Source: Stercorarius parasiticus
Lineage: Eukaryota; Chordata; Aves; Charadriiformes; Stercorariidae
Direction: 5' to 3'
NCBI GenBank assembly: GCA_013396915.1
Contig: VWZL01004638.1
Location: 62,001 to 126,000, forward strand
DNA length: 64,000 nucleotides
Part shown: in pieces, positions 1 through 9,822 of the stretch
How positions within the stretch are numbered: position 1 is the stretch's first letter
Layout of the letters: each line of letters starts with the position of its first letter
The notes under the pieces: generated by a model
What the model was told of the DNA's origin: nothing
Database searches by the model: none
What the model saw: the letters and a program-made list of their open reading frames with translations, nothing else
Made by a program: the position numbers and the translations under genes

Positions 1-3000
1 GATGTGTCATCCACTGATTATGACATTTTTGTTAAAATTTTAGAAAATAAGGTATCTAGATAATGAAATCATCTTTAGAGGATTTCCTGAATAGTTTATT
101 GTGAATATTGGAGAATATCTTCAATAGAGTGATGTGATTATACAACAGCGAGACCAAAAGCAGGATGAAAAAAATTGTTAAGATAGATTTTATTTGCTTC
201 TGTGCATGTCTAAGTTACAGTTTCTACATTACAGCAATACCGAACTTTTGCAATAAATAATGCTGGATTTGTTACACTCAGATGATATTTCATTGCCATC
301 CGTTGTGCAAAATGGTATAGCTTCATTCTTGGCATCATAATTGAAATAATTTTATTAAATTCTGAAGAGTGAATATGTCAATATTAAAAGATAAACAGCT
401 ATTGTTTATCAGTAATTCTGACTGGATTTACTCAGTTTGCTTGTGATATTATTCCCCTTTGTTTCTGCTTGGCTGCGTCATGAAGTATGCGATCACATTG
501 TGTTTATCATTTGAGGACTTGTGCAGTCCCAGCATAGACATCTCAGATATATCAAACTGTGCATATTTCTCTCCATTGTGGAACTGAGAATGCCTAGTTC
601 AGGTGTAGATATCTATGGTGTATACATCTATATTTAAGATAAAATTAATTTTATCCAAGCAAGGTATGTCCAAATTTACAGAGAAGGACTTACACTGAAT
701 ATGGAACAGCTGTTCACTGATGCCCAATTTTTTTTGGTTTTGCCTGAAAAATTCTTAAAGTAGCTAGGTTAGTGATCATGTCTTTGCCCATTTAACCGGT
801 TTCCAGTGCCTGTCTTTTTAGTTTCTAATTAAAGCATGGTACAATTATCTATTTTTAGGGAGACAGGTATTTTCTTTTCTCATATGAAAATAATTTGTGG
901 TACATTTTCTATATAGCAAAAGCTAAAAGTATAATTTTCTGATAAGGGCATGTGCTGTTTACTTTGAATAAAAAGATAAAAATGAAAATATGAAAAACAT
1001 GTCCACATTGTACTGCTGTCTTGATTGAATCTATTAGATTACGTGTATAATTTCAATTGACATTTATACATATTGAAGAATTCATCAGTATATCCTTGTA
1101 AGAGAAATATTGTCGTGGAACTGAAATAATGCATGATTAGATGACTACACTATTTCTGAATTGTGGCAAAGCCAAGACTTAAGGTCACTTCTTATTGTCT
1201 TCAGGTCATTTTTTTTAAGTACATTGTCCATTTTTTTTTCCTGTATGTGGCTGAGACTGAAATGCCATAAAACAATCTTTCAGGGACTATAATAATTGTT
1301 CAGTTTGTTATCAGAGGGAAGACATCTACAAACATTAGAAGATAAAAACTTGGATATAGCAGTAACTTGGGTAGATTTCAGTCTCAAAGTTGAAGTTGGA
1401 TTCTAGGAAAAGCTCAGTTGTAAGACTTTTTCTTTTGTGTTTAGTTAAGTGTTCTGACTTGAATGGGTTTGGTTTTGTTTGTAGGTTGTTGGGTTTTTTT
1501 CTCTTTGAGATTGATTTTCTTTTTTTTATTTATTTGTAAGATAATGATAGGACACGCATCATGTCAAATTAAACACACTTGGGAATTTTTGCAGACTACA
1601 CAATCTATCTTATTATCATACTGGCTAAGAGTTCTGCTAATCATAATTATTGTGTGCATTTTGAGGCTAGGAATCTAAAAAAAGTACTAGGAACTATTGA
1701 GCCTTGCTCCACATATGGCCAAAATGTTCACTGAGTGAGGGAAGAGAAATCAGCACAAAAGACCTCATGTCCCTTTATGATTTTCCAACAAACAAAAGGT
1801 CAAGTTTCCTGTGAGGCTCATATCAATTTGCTCTCATCTTCCAGCTGCAAACTTTAATGTGTTGCTGTTGCAAAAAAAAAGTTAAGACTCCTTAATACTT
1901 TTTCAGGAAGAGCAAGCAAGCATAGTGGAGGAAAAACAGGTTGTGCTATGTATATACTTGTGTATGCATCTTTCTTCTGTAGAATATTTTTCCCATCATC
2001 TTGGAAGGCTTATGCCCTTTCACTTTAATTTTGTTTTTCCGTTTGAAGGCTCTTTCTGCCTCCTGATGACTACCCGCTGACTAACAGGCTGCTAACAGAG
2101 GTCATGGACAAGAGTTGTAATGTTTTGAGTATAGCCTCCTCAGTGGGGTTGTGATATTAAAGTTATATTCTGTCTTCAAGAAGACCATTATCGTTATAAA
2201 GTAACACACATCATTAAGGAGAAGCTCCATGAAGACCATTATCATTATGTGGTAACACATCATTAGACAGTATCTTTATCTGCACAGCCCATTGAGGAGG
2301 GTACAGTCATAACATGACAGCTCTCTAGAGTGACATAAGTCAGTCTAGCCATTTATTTCAGTAGGGGTTACTTATGTCTCAGTGATTCCTCTTGGCATCC
2401 TTTCTTAGCTACCAGTTGTTAAATAGAAGGAGCTGCTCTAAGACAAGCCCCAGGGCTCTTTGAAAAAAAAACAATTCCCGCTGGAGTTGGAGTACTCCTT
2501 TCAGCATAATCACTGCTTGGCTGCTGAGGGTTCATGCCTGTTGCCTCTGTGCCAAGCCGGAAAGGGAAATACCTTAGGCGCCTGCAGATTGCATATGGAT
2601 TTCACAAGGAGCATGCACTATGATGGAAACCAGGTAGGCAGTGAACATAGGAACCTACAGGTACGAAGCAAATCCTGTCACTCAGTGCTGAGAGACACTT
2701 GGCTGTCTTATTTATGCCATCAGGAAATTAAAGTAGCTCAGTTATACAAACTTACAATAGGCTGAACCCATGCTACCTGTACAAATTGTGTAGTTGTGCT
2801 GAAATAGAAAAGTGTAGAAAGGTCACACCTATACTTCAGGAATCGCATTTAGATGCTGCAAACACACGTAGTTTTCTTTTTTGACTATATAATCCTGTCC
2901 TTCTCTCTTTAAGAATACTGAATTAAAGCTAAATTTGTTGCCTATCATAGATACAAGAAGCATTTCTCCTATCTGTATTCATGACAATTGTCATTATGTT

Positions 3001-5479
3001 ATATTCATAACAAGATATTCGTTAGGTATTATTTCACACCAATATGCTGTTCTTCATTAAAAAAAAAAATCTTTTATACTCTTAAAATACATTCTTCTGT
3101 TTTGTCTCCTTTCAGAAATTCTAATATGTAAAACATCTTTAAGTACTCTTTTACAAGAAAACACATTTTTATAAGGGAAGTCATTAATTTTCTGCCTCCT
3201 TCTGGATAAGAAATTAGAAGACTTTAAGAATGAAATGTGCATATTTTCAGAGAAGAAAATTTAGAAATGTTCAAAATTTCCATTCCATCACACATTTTCA
3301 AGAGCCAGTAGAGGGTGCATTTTCCACAGTGTTTTCCACAGCACAGTTTAATTGGATTTCTCATTATGTATGTGTATAGAATTATTCTGTAATCAAGATA
3401 TTATTTTAGAATTAACTTTCAGGAAAGCAGAGCAAAATCTATCCATAAGCTGATCAGGCCATCCCTTTTTAATCATTCCAACATATTTTTAGGATAATAA
3501 AACATCACTTGAGATATTTTCTGTTCTTTTATTCTTTTTGCACCCAATGGCTTAAAATGGCTTCCACTTACAACATGGCCTGAATACTCAAGAATAACAT
3601 TTGTAATACCACTACTTTAGCAACTTTGCAGTATATATGAATAGTGAATGGGACTAAATAAATGCCTTCCTTATTTAAAAAGAATCACTTGGTAAGAATT
3701 GGTGTTCAGATTAAAACACAAATGTCTCAGTCAACTTTACATATGATGTGACATTTTCCCTCCCCTTTAGAGCGTCAAAATTGAGAAATAATTCACAATC
3801 AGGATGTGGTAGGTATGCTGCAACATATATTGGGATATGAAAGAGTCTCTGAAAACAAACAAGCTACATGGTCTTCATACCAACCCCAAATATCACAGTG
3901 AACAGAGAACATGTGATGGCAAGCCTACTGAGGGACAAATCTCTTCACATATACAATTATTTACTCCTGACTACGGTTTTACCTCCTGAGAGCATTATGG
4001 TCTATGGAGCCACTGCTCTTTTTCAAAACAGACCAAAAAGGTTTCAGGAACGAATTCCAGACTTCCTTTCCATTTTATCCAGCCTGCTTTTCACATTTTG
4101 CATAATTATAAGGAATACTTAGTACTTGTATTTCTCTGTGTCTTCCAAGACGGTAGCAAGATTTGGTACATGTTCCTCTTCCATAGCAGATTAAAATAAG
4201 GTCATATTAGCTGCACAGCATAGTATGTCACTTCGCACTCCTTGCACAAATCCTAGGCCTGTAAATACAAGCATCTTTAAATGAGACAGTCCTTAAACAG
4301 CTCGCTTTTCCTTCCTCAAAAGATATCTAGCAGAATACCTTTCTGCTACCTAGATTAGTGCTGCTAAGGAGCCCCTGAGAAGGTCAGTGAAAAGCCTGTG
4401 CAAGCAATGAGGCTGCCTTTATGGAATCCATTCACACATCCATACAGCAAATGAGAGGTCCTTGCTGCACTCAGAAAAGATGAGGCACTTTTACTCTGCA
4501 TGGGAGATCTTCTCACCTCTAAAGCTGTAAATACGGGTGTAGTATTAGCAACAAATATGCATCTGTCTCACTGTGTGTATAATGTCTTTCTGTAATGGTT
4601 CCATTTTCTAGATGACATTTACTTAATGCTATTTTGAGTAGCAAACGTGCTCCAGAGGTCATTCAGAAAGTAACTTTCAGAGACGGTCACTCCTAATATG
4701 TTTTCTTCTGAAGACATACTTCTAACATATTTCTGAGCTTTCTATTTCCTCTTATTCACTTGAGAGTTTTTAGGAACGCAATCTTTTGGTGTTACCATTT
4801 TTTTCAACATAGAAATATAAAGTTTAGGACTCCCAATGTCATTTAACATGATTTGTAATATAATTAATTCTCTCTGGTAAATCCCAATGGCACGATATTC
4901 TCTTACAAGATAGTTCTCTTAATCTCTGATTAAACTGATAATTTCTGATGGATGTCTAAAGATTTAGCATTACTGCCAAATTCTGTGATGTTGATAAAAA
5001 GAGCTTTAATTTAAGGAATGAAAGGAGAAATTCAGCACTGACGGCATAATCTCTGCATCTGATTTAGGATGAAAGAAGGGAAAATGAGTGTAAGATAGAT
5101 AAAATAAAAATAAAGTGCTAAATTTACTAGATCAGTAGCTGGAAAAATAAAAACAGAGAGTTGAATGCTCTGCCTATTTCCTCTAGAAAACCGAGTCCAA
5201 AACACTTACCAGAGATACATTCTGATCAAAGCCCGAAAAATAAAAGGCCAAAACTTGAATTTAGGATGCAGGATTTCAGATGGGATCAGAAAGGTGAGGT
5301 CTACATTGTGCTGAAGGACTGTTATGTCCATACTCTGAGTGAACTAGTGAAAGGGATGTGCTGGGTTTGCTAGTTTATATGTGCTCTACTGGGTCCAGTA
5401 CTTTTTTAGTTGGTGTCTGGTCCTCAGGAGGTAGTGAGTAAGGGAAGGGGGGCAAAGTAAAAGGCAAAAATCTTGAAGT
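1..5479. other. AT-rich non-coding stretch
   Basis: No recognisable gene, RNA gene or young transposon is visible. The longest open frames are an 101-codon frame at 2460-2765 and an 84-codon frame at 3868-4122. Neither resembles a family I know or is bounded by convincing splice sites. Homopolymer runs and a small local duplication (2180-2264) are present. It is most simply intron or intergenic DNA. Confidence 0.6.
2180..2264. repeat. imperfect local duplication, two units 51 bases apart
   Basis: The segment at 2180-2216 starts GAAGACCATTATCGTTATAA and contains GTAACACACATCATTA. It recurs at 2231-2264 as GAAGACCATTATCATTATGT followed by GGTAACACATCATTA. The copies differ by a few substitutions and a two-base length change, which indicates an old tandem duplication with a short spacer. 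Confidence 0.8.
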
Positions 5480-6371
5480 AATCATAGAATGGTTAAAGTT
5501 GGAAGGGACCTTAAAGATCATCTAGTTCTGACCCTCCTGTCATGGGCAGGGACACCCCCCACTAGACCAGGTTGCTCAAAGCCCCGTCAAACCATGAACA
5601 CTTCCGGGGATGGGGCTTCCACCACCTCTCTGGGCAACCTGTTCCAGTGCCTCACCACCCTCACAGTAAAAAATTTCTTCCTAATATCTAACCTAATACT
5701 ATCCTCTTTCAATTTAAAACCGTTATCCCTCATCCTATCATTACACTCCCTAATAAAGAGTCCCTGCCCATCCTTCCTGCAGGCCCCCTTTAGGTACTGG
5801 AAGGCTGCTATAAGGTCTCCCTGGAGCCTTCTCTTCTCCAGGCTGAACACCACCAACTCTCTGAGGCTGTCTTCATAGCACAGCTGCTCCATCCCTCTGA
5901 TCATCTTTGTGGCCCTCCTCTGGACTTTCTCCAACATGTCCCCATGTCCTTCTTATGTTGGAGGCCCCAGAGCTGGATGCAGTACTCCAGGTGGGGTCTC
6001 CTGAGGGTGGAGTAGAGGGGGAGAATCACCTCCCTCGACCTGCTGGCCACTCTTCTTTTGAAGCAGCCCAGGATACAATTGGCTTTCTGGGCTGCAAGTG
6101 CACATTGTTGGCTCACGTTGAGCTTCTCATCCATCAACACCCCCAAGTCCTTCTCCTCATGGCTGCTCTCAATCCTTTCTCCACCCAGCCCATATTTGTG
6201 TCTGGGATTGCCCTGACCCATATGCAAGACCTCAAGACCTTGCACTTGTCCTTGTTGAACTTCATGAGTTTTGCACAGGCCCACCTCTCAAGCCTGTCCA
6301 GGTCCCTCTGGATGGCATCCCTTTCTCCAGCATGTGATGGGGTATCATTAATTCTGCTGCTCAGGGGGCAA
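5480..6371 (-). mobile_element. CR1 LINE, 5'-truncated copy
   Basis: CR1 is the dominant non-LTR retrotransposon of birds. Read on the minus strand, this copy ends with the family's diagnostic 3' tail: a GATCTTTAAGGTCCCTTCCAAC block followed by ATTCTATGATT at 5490-5480, with no poly(A). Upstream is the C-terminal part of the reverse-transcriptase ORF, in at least three frame pieces. The copy is cut at its 5' side near 6371, so it keeps only about 0.9 kb of a roughly 4.5 kb element. This is the usual outcome of incomplete target-primed reverse transcription. A run of 20 T lies directly beyond the truncation point. It faces the plus-strand CR1 copy head to head. Confidence 0.95.
5587..6284 (-). 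pseudogene. CR1 ORF2 C-terminal remnant, frameshifted
   Basis: The first piece (frame at 5901-6284) carries [34 protein letters not shown] and [10 protein letters not shown]. These are the post-catalytic part of the CR1 reverse transcriptase. The second piece (5587-5937) carries [35 protein letters not shown] and [18 protein letters not shown], the C-terminus. Frame changes near 5930 and near 6230-6250 break continuity. The catalytic YADD region is upstream of the truncation and absent, so the remnant cannot encode an active polymerase. Plus-strand open frames over 5489-6419 are antisense shadows. Confidence 0.93.
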
Positions 6372-6372
6372 C

Positions 6373-6392
6373 TTTTTTTTTTTTTTTTTTTT
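6373..6392. repeat. T20 homopolymer at the CR1 5' junction
   Basis: Twenty consecutive T bases start two bases beyond the recognisable CR1 sequence. On the element's strand this is an A20 run immediately upstream of the truncated 5' end. CR1 itself has no poly(A). The run is either part of the original target or a later expansion. Confidence 0.9.
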
Positions 6393-6834
6393 GTAAAAAA
6401 CAGGTTCTTGTCTAGCTGAGTTGTGTTTGTAAGTGACCCAAGAAGAGATTTCAGCTCTGAAGGGCAGAAGAAGTCAGATTTGCCCCAGTCGTGCTGTGTG
6501 GTAGGGATATCTCTAGGGCGAATAAAGAATGCGTATATGATACACTGTTAACGAAGACAGGAATGTTTTGGAGTAAAAATGTAAATTATTACTGATTGTG
6601 GAGTAGTGGAAAGGATGAATAAAACAGAATCTTTTTAACGTTAAGTTTACTTTGGGGAAGCATAGTGGGAGGAAAGTTTTTGGCGATTCTCACAGGACGG
6701 ATCTGAATACAGATATGAATCATCTGTAGTGTTATTAGTAAGACAAATATTAGGAACTGTTTCATTCCAATATGTCAGTGAAATATCTTGATTTTCCTGA
6801 AATATATCGTACACTGCTACTATTATACTATATA
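6393..6834. other. spacer between two CR1 copies
   Basis: About 440 bases separate the truncated 5' ends of the two CR1 copies. I see no gene or recognisable repeat. Open frames that run through here (for example from 6772) reflect the CR1 reading frame extended leftward by chance. Confidence 0.6.
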
Positions 6835-7463
6835 TACAGGGAGCTCCTGAACACACTGTCACACAAAAAGAAATTTTATAAGGAGTGGAAGAAAGGACAG
6901 CTGGAATGGGGGGCATATAAGGAAGCTGTCCGAACAGCAAGAGACCTGGTGAAAAAAGCTAAAGCTCAGTTAGAATTAAATCTAGCCAAGGAGATCAAGG
7001 GAAAGAGCAAAAATTTCTATAGGTACATTAATGGTAAGAAGAAGGTTAGGGAGGGTGTGGGCCCCCTCAGAAAGGAAACGGGGGAGCTCGTGACAAGTGA
7101 TATGGAGAAGGCCGAGGTTCTCAATGACTTCTTTTCCTCAGTCTTCACTGGCAAGGGCTCCGGCCACACTCCCGGAGTCACAGAAGACAATGGCAGGGGT
7201 TGGACAGAACTGCCCATCGTAAGTGAAGATCAGTTTCGTGACCATCTGATGAACCTGAAAGTGAACAAGTCCATGGGACCAGATGGGATACACCCACGGG
7301 TACTGAAGGAAATGGCAGATGAGGTTGCTAAACCGCTCTCTATTATATTCCAAAAGTCATGTCAGTCTGGTGAAGTCCCCACTGACTGGAAAAGGGGAAA
7401 CATAATCCCCATTTTCAAAAAGGCAAAGAAGGAGGAACCAGGGAACTATAGGCCAGTCAGTCT
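6835..7463 (+). pseudogene. CR1 ORF2 fragment, start of reverse transcriptase
   Basis: This is a single open frame of about 209 codons without stops up to the gap, so the insertion is fairly young. It contains the linker ahead of the RT (KKAKAQLELNLAKEIKGKSK, then NFYRYINGKK) and VLNDFFSSVFTG. The N-terminal RT landmarks follow: KSMGPDGIHPRVLKEM (about 7267-7314), GEVPTDWKRGNIIPIFKKA (about 7369-7425) and GNYRPVS (ending 7463). ORF1, the endonuclease and the catalytic YADD box are missing, either by 5' truncation or because they fall in the gap. It is not expected to make a working protein. Confidence 0.92.
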
Positions 7464-8222
7464 NNNNNNNNNNNNNNNNNNNNNNNNNNNNNNNNNNNNN
7501 NNNNNNNNNNNNNNNNNNNNNNNNNNNNNNNNNNNNNNNNNNNNNNNNNNNNNNNNNNNNNNNNNNNNNNNNNNNNNNNNNNNNNNNNNNNNNNNNNNNN
7601 NNNNNNNNNNNNNNNNNNNNNNNNNNNNNNNNNNNNNNNNNNNNNNNNNNNNNNNNNNNNNNNNNNNNNNNNNNNNNNNNNNNNNNNNNNNNNNNNNNNN
7701 NNNNNNNNNNNNNNNNNNNNNNNNNNNNNNNNNNNNNNNNNNNNNNNNNNNNNNNNNNNNNNNNNNNNNNNNNNNNNNNNNNNNNNNNNNNNNNNNNNNN
7801 NNNNNNNNNNNNNNNNNNNNNNNNNNNNNNNNNNNNNNNNNNNNNNNNNNNNNNNNNNNNNNNNNNNNNNNNNNNNNNNNNNNNNNNNNNNNNNNNNNNN
7901 NNNNNNNNNNNNNNNNNNNNNNNNNNNNNNNNNNNNNNNNNNNNNNNNNNNNNNNNNNNNNNNNNNNNNNNNNNNNNNNNNNNNNNNNNNNNNNNNNNNN
8001 NNNNNNNNNNNNNNNNNNNNNNNNNNNNNNNNNNNNNNNNNNNNNNNNNNNNNNNNNNNNNNNNNNNNNNNNNNNNNNNNNNNNNNNNNNNNNNNNNNNN
8101 NNNNNNNNNNNNNNNNNNNNNNNNNNNNNNNNNNNNNNNNNNNNNNNNNNNNNNNNNNNNNNNNNNNNNNNNNNNNNNNNNNNNNNNNNNNNNNNNNNNN
8201 NNNNNNNNNNNNNNNNNNNNNN
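7464..8222. other. assembly gap (759 N)
   Basis: An uninterrupted run of N lies inside the plus-strand CR1 copy. It hides the reverse-transcriptase core of that copy. Any open frame reported across it is an artefact of N translation. Confidence 1.
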
Positions 8223-8225
8223 GTT

Positions 8226-8351
8226 AGGAAGAAGTTCTTCACCATGAGGGTGGTGAGACACTGGAACAGGTTACCCAGAGAGGTGGTGGAAGCCCCATCC
8301 CTGGAAGTTTTTAAGGCCAGGCTGGACGGGGCTGTGAGCAACCTCATCTAG
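8226..8351 (+). pseudogene. CR1 ORF2 C-terminus with its stop codon
   Basis: Forty-one codons run from the end of the gap to a TAG at 8349-8351. They read [20 protein letters not shown] and continue through [15 protein letters not shown]. This is the same C-terminus seen on the minus strand at 5587-5937. The 93 bases after the stop are the CR1 3' untranslated tail, with a GATCTTTAAGGTCCCTTCC block at 8393-8411. Confidence 0.93.
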
Positions 8352-8444
8352 TGGGAGGTGTCCCTGTCCATGGCAGGGGGGTTGGAACTAGACGATCTTT
8401 AAGGTCCCTTCCAACCCTAACAATTCTGTGATTCTTTGATTCTA

Positions 8445-8855
8445 TTAGAAGTAATGGTAACCCAATTTCTTCACTACATTGTTAATCAGTTCTATAGGTT
8501 TTATTTTTAAAATATCTTATCTTCTATGACTGTTGCCACGGTAGTATCTAATTGAGCAGTCATTAATTCATTCAGACAAAATTAAATAGAAAGATAAATA
8601 TTTTCAGAGAGACAAAATTTGAAAAATGAAGGAAATTGACTTCTGCAAGCAGATGAACCAGGAAGAACCAAGACCTCAATAGGAGAGACATGAAAGTAAA
8701 CAGGACTGCTGGTTGCATCTCAGGTAAGGTTCTGCAACAAATATGGGTTAAAAAAAATAAAATACAAAACTGTAAGGGGAAAATATGATAAAAATTATGT
8801 GGATGTATGGTGCATAATGATTTTGTAAATGGAGAAATTCTGTTGCATGCTTGCA
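8445..8855. other. non-coding spacer
   Basis: AT-rich DNA between the young plus-strand CR1 and an older CR1 relic. I see no gene. A 94-codon minus-strand frame at 8572-8856 has no recognisable motif. Confidence 0.55.
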
Positions 8856-9822
8856 TCCTTTATTTGGATTCACCAAAGCATTTGATTCAACATAATTGGT
8901 GAAGCATGAGAAGATGGGGATTTAGCAGAGCAATCATAAAGCAGGTAGAAACTGCATGAAAGGCAAATATTAATGGGTAAATTAGAAGAATCATACATTC
9001 ATTAGTGGAGTTCTTCAGGAATTAGGATCAGTAATATTTAATATTTTAATATTTTCAGTATTAAAAATAGGAAAGTAACAGCAAAATTTGCTGTTAACAA
9101 AGTTATTATATGGAAAGACCTGCATGATCTGTGATAAGAAGGAAATATCTGAGGAAGAGAAGTTTCTGGTTCCTCTGAGCAACACCAGTATATTTGAGCC
9201 TACCAATATGATGTAGCCCTGAGAATGGGAAATGTGACCGTAAGATGTGACTAGGTATCATACTAGTAGAGGCAGGTATTTCTGCCCTTGTACAGGGCAC
9301 TGGTGGGCTCTCACTGGAACACAATGTACAGTCCTCTTGATCCAGTTTCAAAAAAAGGAAACTCAGACTAGGAGAGATGCGGAGTAAAGCTACTAGAGCG
9401 ACTAGGGGTAGCATATATTATAAGAAAGGAAAATGAAAGATATGGTCTTAGACAAAATGGAAAAGAAATGAGGCTTCAGTATTGCTGTCTATAACTGCCA
9501 CAGCAGGAAAACTAAAATGGGAAAAGAGCTAAGGGAAAATATCACTAGAGAAGTAGTTAGGTATGAGACGGCTTCAGATAAATGTATGTTGAAAATGAGG
9601 AAGTGTTTAACTGGCAGAGTCATGAGATGCTGGAAGATAGAGTCTCCCACTGGGAGTCACAGGGGCAAAAAGTTAATTAGTTTTAAGATGGAGATTAATC
9701 CTATTTTTTAACAGATTCTATCATATGGCCACCTGAAATAACAGGGGATTGGACTTTGTTCTGCAAGTTTCCTTCACAAGCCAGTTCCAGCCATTCTGTC
9801 ACGAGTCTTGCAGAACCTGGTA
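8856..9822 (+). mobile_element. ancient, heavily decayed CR1-like LINE relic
   Basis: Scattered but collinear matches to a CR1-type ORF2 and 3' end are visible. TTCACCAAAGCATTTGATTC (about 8868-8887) corresponds to the conserved S-K-A-F-D motif. TGGAGTTCTTCAGGAATTAG (about 9006-9025) corresponds to G-V-P-Q-G. TTCTGCCCTTGTACAGGGCA (about 9279-9298), then CACTGGAACACAATGTACAG, corresponds to the L-Y-x-A-L...H-L-E-Y-x-V-Q region. GGGGATTGGACTTTGTTCTG (about 9744-9763), then TTCCAGCCATTCTGTCACGAG, resembles the terminal GGATTGGACT...TTCCAACTATTCTATGA. Stops and indels occur throughout. It is clearly older than the neighbouring copies; the subfamily cannot be assigned by eye. Confidence 0.75.

Larger units (their letters stand above)
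6835..8444 (+). mobile_element. CR1 LINE, 5'-truncated copy containing an assembly gap
   Basis: Plus-strand CR1. The left part (from about 6835) encodes the segment between the endonuclease and reverse-transcriptase domains and the start of the RT. The right part (8223-8444) encodes the ORF2 C-terminus and the 3' tail, ending ATTCTGTG-ATTCTTTG-ATTCTA at 8423-8444. Both parts have the same orientation and order as in the family, so they belong to one insertion. The 759 N bases between them cover the RT core. By family layout roughly 1.1-1.2 kb would be expected between the flanking motifs (my estimate). The gap length may therefore be only an estimate, or the copy may carry a deletion. Confidence 0.95.

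Noticed and set aside
5489..6419. Plus-strand frames of 129 and 170 codons
   Set aside because: They are antisense to the minus-strand CR1 copy; the sense strand carries the recognisable RT motifs.
6772..8247. 491-codon plus-strand open frame, the longest in the window
   Set aside because: Over half of it is translated N. The real part is the CR1 ORF2 fragment starting near 6835, and the ATG at 6772 lies outside the element.
7446..8347. Two minus-strand frames of 271 and 296 codons
   Set aside because: They are almost entirely N bases plus antisense CR1 sequence.
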